Shown: in pieces, positions 1 through 6,730 of the stretch
Position numbering within the stretch: position 1 is the first letter of the stretch
Layout of the letters: the number at the start of each line of letters is the position of its first letter
Assembly: GCA_937959315.1 (NCBI GenBank)
Contig: CALGRC010000049.1
Location: 1-7,125, forward strand
From: an uncultured Clostridia bacterium
GTDB taxonomy: Bacteria; Bacillota; Clostridia; UMGS1810
Direction: 5' to 3'
DNA length: 7,125 nt
Position numbers and translations under genes: made by a program
Notes under the pieces: model-generated
Told to the model about the DNA's origin: nothing
Database searches by the model: none
The model's input: only the letters and a program-made list of their open reading frames with translations

Positions 1-25
1 TCCCTACACGACGCTCTTCCGATCT
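1..25 (+). other. Illumina TruSeq read-1 adapter remnant (non-genomic)
   Basis: Positions 6-25 read ACACGACGCTCTTCCGATCT and the five bases before them (TCCCT) also fit the 3' end of the standard Illumina TruSeq universal/read-1 primer. The adapter ends in the T that pairs with the A-tail in library ligation, so the genomic insert starts at base 26. This is contamination left at a contig end, not biology. It happens to be open in the frame of the first gene, so it would add false residues to the protein and supplies the first base of an apparent TTG start at 25. Confidence 0.97.
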
Positions 26-972
26 TGAAGGATGAGGACGGTACCCGGCTGAAAAGCACGGACTTGGCTTCCAGCAATAATACAGATAACCATGCTGCAT
101 GGTCTGGGACATCTGAACGCGAGGGGACAGACGGGGAAAACTTTGCGCATGCAGTGATTGATACCTTGGATGGTAACCGGGTAGTTAAGCTGTATGCAGG
201 CAGCCTGGCCAGCTCTACTGAGCCGGGGATTAACAAGAGGGTGTCCATTTTAAACCGCGACCAGTTTACCGTCCGGTTCCGTACCAAACTGGAAAACGGC
301 GTGGCGCGGCTGCGTTTGGGCGCAACTACCAATCCAAGCGACAACGGCCGTGTGGAACTGATGGAAGTGAGCGATGGGACTTTGACATTTTGCAATTCCG
401 TCCTGGGTGTTTTGCCGGCAGCGGCAGAGGATGGCTGGATGCACTTTGCAGTTTCGGTATCGCTGGCAGACTGGACGGCCGACCTGGTGATGAATGGGAC
501 TGTGGTTGCCGAGGATGTGGCGATCCCCTATGCGCTGGCAGAAGGTGTGGAATATGTCACATTGGCGTTTGGAGCGCCGTTTACCACCACCCGGATGGGA
601 GCAACCTATTATGACGATGTGGTGATTGACGGCGGGTGGAACAAGCTGGATGTCACAGTACCGTGCGCGGTTTATGAAAGCGGCGGCGGGGCGGCAGGCC
701 AGCCGGCTGCGGCAGGCTCCTATGTGGCTAAAGCAGAGGCGGACAGCAGCAGCTATGGGAAACGGGAGAATGTAATAATTCTGGCATTGTACAACGGTAC
801 GGCGCTGGAAAAGGTGGCTATACAGCCGGTGACGATACAGGCCGAAGGCCATTCGGTGCTGGAAACGGAGGCGCTGACAGTGGATGAGGCGGAAAACCGT
901 ACGCTGAAGGCATTTTGGTGGGATTCCCTCAGCGGCCTGAAGCCGGTTTCTTTGGGGACCGGTGCAGAATAA
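26..972 (+). CDS. Secreted LamG-like/concanavalin-fold protein, C-terminal part (5' truncated)
   Basis: This is the 3' end of a larger gene. The apparent TTG start at 25 uses an adapter base and has no ribosome binding site, so the true start lies off the contig; the first fully genomic codon is AAG at 28. Numbering from the codon at 25, residues about 40-203 look like a LamG/concanavalin A-like beta-sandwich and align by eye with the same region of the next gene (around W-M-H-F-A-V, D-W-T, M-N-G and Y-Y-D-D-V-V-I). A short Gly/Ala-rich stretch (about 220-235) leads into a last beta domain ending in the motif FWWD (297-300), also shared with the next protein. No SLH domain or LPXTG motif is present, so any wall anchor or catalytic domain would have to be in the missing part. 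It may be a carbohydrate-binding or carbohydrate-active surface protein, but no catalytic residues can be identified. Stop TAA at 970-972, 30 nt before the next gene. Confidence 0.85.
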
Positions 973-990
973 GCAGGAAGCTACAAATTC

Positions 991-996
991 GGAGGT
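991..996 (+). promoter_or_regulatory. Ribosome binding site of the 1028-aa SLH protein
   Basis: GGAGGT lies six bases before the ATG at 1003. It is a near-perfect Shine-Dalgarno sequence at good spacing and fixes the start of the downstream gene. No promoter or terminator is visible in the 30-nt gap that holds it, which supports cotranscription with the gene before. Confidence 0.9.
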
Positions 997-1002
997 CATT
1001 TT

Positions 1003-4000
1003 ATGAGCAGAAAGAACGTATCAACAGCGGTAATCACTGCAATATGTATGGTGGCGGCGCTTTTGGCGCCGCTGCCGGCGTCCGTTTTGCCGGCGCAGGC
1101 TGCCGCGGCGGATATTTTGCATATGGATGAGTCCTTTGAGCAGGGCTATGAATTGGATACCCGCCTGTCGGAGTCCAGCAAGTTTGGTAGTAGCAGTACG
1201 GAATTTGGCCTTTGGGGGGAAGTAGTAGAGCGCAACAACGGCAGCGGCGACTATGCGTACATCAGCACGGTGGAGGTGGAAGACGGCGTCGCAATGGCGT
1301 TCCATCCCGGCGACGGCGTTGCCAGCTCGGCACAGCCGCGGATCGGCAAATACCTGGTGCCGGCCGATACCAGCGAGAGCGGGCAGCACCAGGTGCTGCT
1401 AAGCTTTTCGTTGAAAAAGGGCCCGACGGGCGGGAATGTGTACATTACCGCGACCGGCTGCGGCCAGACAAGGCGTAATGTTTTACAGGTGACCAATACA
1501 GGGCTGTCTGGCAGCAGCGACGTATCCTTTACGCCGTCTGAATGGAACCATTTTACCGTTTTGATTGATTATGATAATTGGACGTCTGATTGCTATATCA
1601 ACGGCGAGCTGGCCTATGCCGGCAACGATATTGCAAAAAGCGGGACGGTCACAAAGGATTTCAGCCGTCTTGGCGTATTTTTTGCAGTAACGTTCCCGAC
1701 CAATTCAGAGGTACATTACACGTATATTGACAATGTGAAGATTGTAGAACTGGGAGGGACCGGGTATGCGGCCGTGGACGATGCGCAGGGGACGGCTGCC
1801 GATTCTATCGTGCTGAGCACGGCCGCGCCGCTTGACCTTTCGTCTCTGGCAGGCTGCTATGCACAGGACGATGCGGGGAATACCGTCGCAGTAGCTGACG
1901 CAGCTTATTTAGATAAGGATATGACCCGCGCACGGCTGACCTTTGAACAGCCGCTTTCCTATGAAGCTTCTTATACCCTGCATGTGGATGGGGCGGCCGA
2001 TGTGACCGGCCGGGCGTTGGCGGCGGCCATTGCATTCCAAACCCGGGCGCCGCAGGTTTTTGTGGATACGCCGGCATTGTATGCGGGCTCGGTTTCCGAT
2101 GAAAACCTGTTGACCGAGCTGGCGGCTGGAAGCCTTGTGGCTGCGGCGCAAATTACCAATGAGCCTGCGCAGCCGATGGAAGCCACGCTGTTTGCCGCGC
2201 TGTATGGCCCGGACGGCGGCTTGGAAGATATCCGGGCCGCCCACAGGGACTATGCGGGCGGGGAAAGCTTTGTTTTGGAAACGCCGCCGATGGAGGTGGC
2301 GCAGACAGATGGGCGGACAGTCCGGCTGTTTTTGTGGGATAACCTGGAAAACGGCACATGGCTTGCAGATCCTGTAGAGCTGGGCGAACCGCTTCCAGCT
2401 ACGCCGGAGGACGCAGCGGCGGAGGCACAGCCGGGACTGCGGCAGGTAAACATTGTAAATTTGGATACCAAAATTGCAACCCTTTATACAACCCTGGCTG
2501 CGGCACAGCCAAGCCAGCAGGTAAGCCTGGTGGTCCGCAACCAGGAATCGGATGAGAACGGCCAGGAGCTGAGCGGCCAGGATATTGACTGGGATGACCA
2601 AGATTCTGTAAAGACGCACATCCAATATCTCAACGCCGGTACGACCAATGCGAACGGTGTATACACGGTTTCGTTCGGCCTGCAAAATGAAATTGCGTAT
2701 CTGGCCCACGCGCTGAGCGCGCAGAGCGGGGAACAATACCAGGCGGAGTTTTATTATGTCGCGCCGGAAAAAACCGAGGCGGCGCTGCAGGCAATCAATG
2801 CCGCTGCAAGCGCAGAGGAATTGTATACGGTGATTGTGGAGCAGGGCCGTGCGCTGCTGATGGATTTAAGCCAGTTCAATAACTGGACGCAGGAACAGCA
2901 GCAAACGGTGGCCAATATCATGTACCAGCTCCGCGCAGAGCCATATGCAACCGCCGATGCTGCCAATATTGCATTTCAGCAGGCAGAGCAGATACAGGCG
3001 ATTGCACTGGCGGAAACCGCAGAGCAGGTAGCGGAAATTATTGCGTCATATGCGGAGGTATTGCAGTTTGAAGCGTACGACGCTTACGCAAATGTGCTGG
3101 CTGAGGATGCAGTAGAGGCGGTAAACCGCGCTATGCTGGATGTCAGCGCGTCTACAGGCCGCGATTTGATGGATGCGTTTAACGAGGCGGTCATTTTGAG
3201 CGGGGTGCAGTACGCCGAGAACTGGAGCCAGGTAAAAACCCTTCTTGCCGATTACCATGAAATTGTCGGTTTGGAAGCGGATGAAATAAACGATGCCCCG
3301 TCGGCTGCCTTTAAGGCGATTGCAGGCAATGGATACAGCAGCTTTTCTGCATTGCGGAGTGCATTTGAAAGCGCAGAACGGGAAGCAAGCTCCTCGTCTG
3401 GCTCCAGCAGCTCTGGCAGCAGCGGTGGCGGCGGTGGCGGCCGGGGAAGCAGTACATCCTCCGGCGGGAGCAGCTTTACAACCACCATCCCTCCCGAATC
3501 GATAGTGCAGGAACCGTTAGATCCGCCGGAGGATACCGAGCCTGTACAAAGTTATCAGGATTTGGATTCTGTCCCATGGGCGTCCGAGGCCATTGCGTCG
3601 TTGACCAGCCTAGGGATTGTCAACGGGAAAGCGGAAGGGGTATTTGCCCCCAATGACGCGGTTACACGGGAAGAGCTGCTGAAGCTTTTGCTGGTTGGAT
3701 TGGATTTGAAAGCGGAAGATGCGCAAAACCCGTTTGCTGATGTGGCGGACGGCCAATGGTATGCGCCGTATGTTGCGCAGGGATATGCGCTTGAAATTGT
3801 AAAAGGGCAGGGAGATGGCACGTTTGGCACAGGGCAGGCGGTCACGCGGCAGGATATGGCGGTTATGGTATGCCAGGCGGCCGCGGCAGCCGGTATGGAT
3901 CTGCCGGCCGGAGAACCGGCAGGGTTCGTAGATGCCGCGTCCATTGCCCCTTATGCGGCAGATGCAGTAGAAGCTGTCCATGCTGCGGGATTGATTTTGG

Positions 4001-4089
4001 GGATGGATGACGGGACGTTTGCCCCCCAAGCGCCTTGTACCCGCGCGCAGGCCGCCCAGGTGATATATCGCCTGTTGCAGCTTGATTAA
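1003..4089 (+). CDS. Secreted multidomain S-layer-anchored protein: LamG-like, Ig-like, helical repeats, three C-terminal SLH
   Basis: Complete gene, 1028 residues. Order of parts: signal peptide 1-33 (N-terminal RK, hydrophobic core, likely cut after A-Q-A at 31-33); LamG-like beta-sandwich about 37-251; an Ig-like domain resembling SbsA/Big_5 about 267-349; a beta domain about 356-462 ending near FLWD (443-446), shared with the upstream gene; a further Ig-like beta domain about 481-585 (V-S-L-V-V ... N-A-N-G-V-Y-T-V-S-F-G-L); three tandem helical units 594-791; a Ser/Gly linker 796-824 and a Pro-rich stretch; then three SLH domains at about 853-902, 910-967 and 974-1028. The SLH T-R-x-x motifs are TREE (888), TRQD (948) and TRAQ (1013). 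SLH triplets are known to bind pyruvylated secondary wall polymers, so the protein probably sits on the cell wall with its lectin-like end outward. No catalytic site is recognised; an adhesin, scaffold or glycan-binding role is inference. The start is supported by a strong ribosome binding site and the signal peptide. Confidence 0.93.
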   Translation: MSRKNVSTAVITAICMVAALLAPLPASVLPAQAAAADILHMDESFEQGYELDTRLSESSKFGSSSTEFGLWGEVVERNNGSGDYAYISTVEVEDGVAMAFHPGDGVASSAQPRIGKYLVPADTSESGQHQVLLSFSLKKGPTGGNVYITATGCGQTRRNVLQVTNTGLSGSSDVSFTPSEWNHFTVLIDYDNWTSDCYINGELAYAGNDIAKSGTVTKDFSRLGVFFAVTFPTNSEVHYTYIDNVKIVELGGTGYAAVDDAQGTAADSIVLSTAAPLDLSSLAGCYAQDDAGNTVAVADAAYLDKDMTRARLTFEQPLSYEASYTLHVDGAADVTGRALAAAIAFQTRAPQVFVDTPALYAGSVSDENLLTELAAGSLVAAAQITNEPAQPMEATLFAALYGPDGGLEDIRAAHRDYAGGESFVLETPPMEVAQTDGRTVRLFLWDNLENGTWLADPVELGEPLPATPEDAAAEAQPGLRQVNIVNLDTKIATLYTTLAAAQPSQQVSLVVRNQESDENGQELSGQDIDWDDQDSVKTHIQYLNAGTTNANGVYTVSFGLQNEIAYLAHALSAQSGEQYQAEFYYVAPEKTEAALQAINAAASAEELYTVIVEQGRALLMDLSQFNNWTQEQQQTVANIMYQLRAEPYATADAANIAFQQAEQIQAIALAETAEQVAEIIASYAEVLQFEAYDAYANVLAEDAVEAVNRAMLDVSASTGRDLMDAFNEAVILSGVQYAENWSQVKTLLADYHEIVGLEADEINDAPSAAFKAIAGNGYSSFSALRSAFESAEREASSSSGSSSSGSSGGGGGGRGSSTSSGGSSFTTTIPPESIVQEPLDPPEDTEPVQSYQDLDSVPWASEAIASLTSLGIVNGKAEGVFAPNDAVTREELLKLLLVGLDLKAEDAQNPFADVADGQWYAPYVAQGYALEIVKGQGDGTFGTGQAVTRQDMAVMVCQAAAAAGMDLPAGEPAGFVDAASIAPYAADAVEAVHAAGLILGMDDGTFAPQAPCTRAQAAQVIYRLLQLD
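2782..3375 (+). repeat. Three tandem helical protein repeats (68, 68 and 62 residues)
   Basis: Within the 1028-aa protein, residues 594-661, 662-729 and 730-791 can be laid over one another. Each opens with an Ala-rich helix (AASAEEL, AETAEQV, AENWSQV), continues with a helix containing a Leu/Tyr/Ile pattern, and closes with a short Ser/Thr turn plus an F-x-x-A ending (AFQQA, AFNEA, AFESA). The third copy is six residues shorter and its central helix is weaker. The repeat is visible only in protein; the DNA has diverged, so these are old duplications. The units could form a rod that lifts the beta domains off the wall-binding SLH end. Confidence 0.7.
3388..3474 (+). repeat. Ser/Gly low-complexity linker
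   Basis: Residues 796-824 of the 1028-aa protein are almost entirely Ser and Gly, with a run of six Gly, coded by repeated AGC/TCC/TCT and GGC/GGT codons. It separates the helical repeats from the SLH domains and is followed by a Pro/Glu/Asp-rich stretch. Such flexible linkers are usual before SLH or other wall-binding domains. The tract may vary in length between strains through slippage, and may be hard to assemble. Confidence 0.85.
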
Positions 4090-4114
4090 AGGAACCGGGC
4101 AAGCAGCAGAGAAT

Positions 4115-4120
4115 GGGAGG
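4115..4120 (+). promoter_or_regulatory. Ribosome binding site of the 865-aa SLH protein
   Basis: GGGAGG lies ten bases before the ATG at 4131, slightly long but acceptable spacing. It supports this start over the ATG at 4121, which overlaps it and hits a stop (TAA at 4142-4144) after seven codons. The 41-nt gap after the previous stop shows no hairpin followed by a T run. Confidence 0.85.
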
Positions 4121-4130
4121 ATGTTAGCAG

Positions 4131-6728
4131 ATGAAATGGTTTAAAAAATATGCCGCTGTTGTTTTGGCTGCTGTGCTGGCGTGCAATATGTGCGCCCTTG
4201 CAGTGCAGGAGGAAAGCCAGGCGGCCGCTGAAAACGGGGAAGCCATACAGGTTTTGCTGGATTTACAGGTAATGCAGAATACTGCTGATGGGACATTTAA
4301 CCCGGATGGCATCTTAACACGCGCAGATTTGGCGGCGGCTGCCGCAGTAATGGGCGGGTTGAGCGCATTGCACGATGCGGAAACCCTGAAAACAATGTAC
4401 AGTGATTATTACCTGTTTGAAGCAAATGCCGGATTGATTGACGCAGCGGTGCAGCAGGGGTTGATTGCAACCTATTCTGACGGGCAGTTCCGTCCGGACG
4501 AGGCGGTTACCTATGACGATGTGTTTGAAACCTGTTTAAAGCTTTTGGGCTATGATGTATATGCGCAGAATATGGGCGGCGGGGAAGCCGGATATTTGCA
4601 GGCGCTTAGCCGGAGCGGGCTGGCCGTTGTAGGCGGCAGCCGGCAGGAGACCGCCAAAAGAGGCGTAACGGCAGAAATTTTGTACCGGGCGCTGGAGACC
4701 GATATGCTGCGGATGGTTGCCATGGGCGACTCGTATGAATATCAGGAACGGGAAGGCTGCAACCTTTTGACGGAGCGTATGGATTTACAGGTCGTGGAAG
4801 GAAGGGTTACGGCCAATGAATGGACAGCGGTTGACGCTGACAGGACCATGCCGGCTGGATTTGTGCAAATTGACGGGCAGACATACCGCGAAGCCGAAAC
4901 AGGCGTTTCAGCGCTTTTGGGTTACCAGGTGAAGGCCTATTGCAGTGCGGAGGATGGAGAAACGTTGCGCGCAGCAGTAAAAATAGGGAAAGAAGAAGAG
5001 CTGCTGGCAGACGCAACGGATCTGATTGGGTACAGCGGCAATGTGCTGGAGTATGCAGATGACAACGGCAAGGTGCGGAACCAGCGGATTTCTGTATCGG
5101 CTGATATCATTTACAATGGCAAGGCGTATCCTGCATGCCCGAATGAGCTGTTTATTCCCGCGCTGGGAAGTGTGCGTGTGATTACCGATACCGACGGTAC
5201 ACAGACGGTATTTATCACCGATTATGAGGTATGTGTGGTGGATGCGGTCAATGTAGATGATTCGATTGTGTATGGGCGGTATAATAAGCCGATGGAATTG
5301 CGGCTGGACGGGCCGGATGTGTCCAGCATCATTACCGATTCTGACGGCAACCCCAGTTCTATGGGCGCCATGGAGGTTGGCTCTGTGCTGTTGGTTGCGG
5401 CCAGCGCCCAGAAAAGCCTTTATACGATTCAGGTGGTCACCCAAACGGTGTTTGGCGAGGTAGAAGGGATAGAACGGGATGTGGATGGTATTTCCGGATT
5501 GCAGATTGGGGGACTGTCCTACCCTGTTTCTTCCAAATGCAGCCAGGAGGAGCTCAATGCAGTTTTGCCGGGTGACAGCGGTACGGCTTATCTGGCCGGC
5601 GGCGAGATAGTATCCTTTCAAAAGGGGTCAGATGCAGGGGTTTATACCATGGCGTATCTGGACAAGGTAAAACGCAAGCAAGATGGGCTAGACCAGGCTG
5701 TTTGCCTGCGGCTTTTCACACAGGACGGTGTTTTTGCAGAGCTGGATTGCAGCGAAACCATGTATCTTGACAGCCAATCGGTGGATACCATGAGCGTATT
5801 GGCAGAATTGGAAGCGGCAGCCGATACTGTGGTACGGTATACCTTAGACAGTGAAGGCCTTATCAAACGGCTGGATTTGGCCTACACAGCAGAAGCGGGG
5901 AAAAACGATGCGGATACCCAAGGGCTTCGGCTGGAATACAAATCGACATCCGCGCTCAATTACCGCAGTTCCCCCAAGAGCTTTGCGGGCAAGGCCAATG
6001 TGGATGAAAATACGGTGATATTTTCCATCCCGGACGAGGATGCAAATGGCAACCGGAATGAAGATATGTATTCGATTTATGCAACCAGCAATTTGAAACA
6101 GGGAACAACCTATATGATAGATTCTTACCGGCTGGGGCCGGATTATGGAGTGGCGGATGCGGCCGTTTTGCATGTATCGCTGACTGCGTTTAAGGAAAAT
6201 ATATCAGCGGCGGCCGTGATAGAGCGTATTACCGAGGCTGTGGATGAAAATGGGGAACCCGTGCAGATGCTGTATGGATATAACAACAGCGGTGCTGTAA
6301 ACGTAGTGGTGGGAGACCCGGCAATTTTAGAAAATATTACGCCGGGCGACGTTATCCGCTGGCAGACCTTCAATGGGAAAGCAGTCAATATACAGGAAAT
6401 TTTTGACGAAGAGACGCGGACCATTGTCAATTTGGGCGGGCAGTCTTATCACAGCGGTAATTATTTTATTTATGCGGATGTATATTCCTACAGTGACGGG
6501 TTGTATTTGCTGACCACAGAGGATGTGACACAACCGCTGACCCGTAACGATTTGCTGTCGTTTATTTTAACCGCCTGCCCCATGTATGTGTATGACGAGG
6601 ATGCGCGTGTGCCGCTGGTGGAAGGCTCGGCAGCGGATATCAGCGATTACCAGCATACCGGGACGGCGTCTAAGATGCTTTTGCACACGCAAAGCGGTAC
6701 GCCAAAGCTGCTGGTGGTTTATAAATAA
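4131..6728 (+). CDS. Exported S-layer homology protein with N-terminal SLH domains and long beta-rich body
   Basis: Complete gene, 865 residues. The export signal (1-24) has three lysines, a hydrophobic core, and either a lipobox-like V-L-A-C at 15-18 or a signal peptidase I site after A-L-A (22-24). Three SLH-type domains follow: about 36-78 (TRAD at 63), 88-142 (TYDD at 127, lacking the usual Arg) and 145-193 (K-R-G-V-T near 176). The second runs into L-L-G-Y, then a G-G-G-E-A-G-Y-L stretch, a pattern I associate with clostridial and Paenibacillus SLH proteins. The remaining 670 residues are beta-rich, with several degenerate hairpin modules of the type G-x-V-x-x-Y...D-G (for example 263-285 and 738-767). 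No enzyme active site was recognised. The mature protein has about nine cysteines, many for a secreted Firmicute protein. A structural envelope or S-layer-associated role is likely. It lies two bases upstream of a sensor-regulator gene. Confidence 0.9.
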   Translation: MKWFKKYAAVVLAAVLACNMCALAVQEESQAAAENGEAIQVLLDLQVMQNTADGTFNPDGILTRADLAAAAAVMGGLSALHDAETLKTMYSDYYLFEANAGLIDAAVQQGLIATYSDGQFRPDEAVTYDDVFETCLKLLGYDVYAQNMGGGEAGYLQALSRSGLAVVGGSRQETAKRGVTAEILYRALETDMLRMVAMGDSYEYQEREGCNLLTERMDLQVVEGRVTANEWTAVDADRTMPAGFVQIDGQTYREAETGVSALLGYQVKAYCSAEDGETLRAAVKIGKEEELLADATDLIGYSGNVLEYADDNGKVRNQRISVSADIIYNGKAYPACPNELFIPALGSVRVITDTDGTQTVFITDYEVCVVDAVNVDDSIVYGRYNKPMELRLDGPDVSSIITDSDGNPSSMGAMEVGSVLLVAASAQKSLYTIQVVTQTVFGEVEGIERDVDGISGLQIGGLSYPVSSKCSQEELNAVLPGDSGTAYLAGGEIVSFQKGSDAGVYTMAYLDKVKRKQDGLDQAVCLRLFTQDGVFAELDCSETMYLDSQSVDTMSVLAELEAAADTVVRYTLDSEGLIKRLDLAYTAEAGKNDADTQGLRLEYKSTSALNYRSSPKSFAGKANVDENTVIFSIPDEDANGNRNEDMYSIYATSNLKQGTTYMIDSYRLGPDYGVADAAVLHVSLTAFKENISAAAVIERITEAVDENGEPVQMLYGYNNSGAVNVVVGDPAILENITPGDVIRWQTFNGKAVNIQEIFDEETRTIVNLGGQSYHSGNYFIYADVYSYSDGLYLLTTEDVTQPLTRNDLLSFILTACPMYVYDEDARVPLVEGSAADISDYQHTGTASKMLLHTQSGTPKLLVVYK

Positions 6729-6730
6729 GA

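Noticed and set aside
25..27. TTG start codon for the first gene
   Set aside because: Its first base is the last base of the adapter, there is no ribosome binding site or signal peptide, and the protein begins inside a domain region, so it is a truncation and not a start.
250..999. 249-codon reverse-strand open frame
   Set aside because: It is fully antisense to the LamG-like gene, is rich in His, Arg, Cys and Gln with no recognisable domain, and has no ribosome binding site. It is a shadow frame.
1909..2736. 275-codon reverse-strand open frame
   Set aside because: Antisense to the 1028-aa protein, very rich in Arg/Cys/Gln, no domain or signal; the + strand frame has a coherent domain order.
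3388..3474. CRISPR-like or mobile-element repeat
   Set aside because: The repetition is short-period Ser/Gly codon repetition inside an open frame, with no regular spacers, inverted ends or transposase nearby.
3252..3488. Reverse-strand frame with a polyproline run
   Set aside because: The prolines are only the complement of the Gly codons of the Ser/Gly linker on the + strand.
4090..4130. Terminator or promoter between the two SLH genes
   Set aside because: The 41-nt gap has no inverted repeat followed by a T run and no convincing -35/-10 pair; it holds only a ribosome binding site.
4908..5621. 237-codon reverse-strand open frame
   Set aside because: Antisense to the 865-aa SLH protein, with shadow-like composition (His, Arg, Ile) and no recognisable motif.
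4131..6728. Copper amine oxidase-type stalk domain or enzymatic domain in the 865-aa protein
   Set aside because: Short beta-hairpins look superficially similar, but the expected V-P-x-R-type motif and any catalytic residue pattern are not seen.
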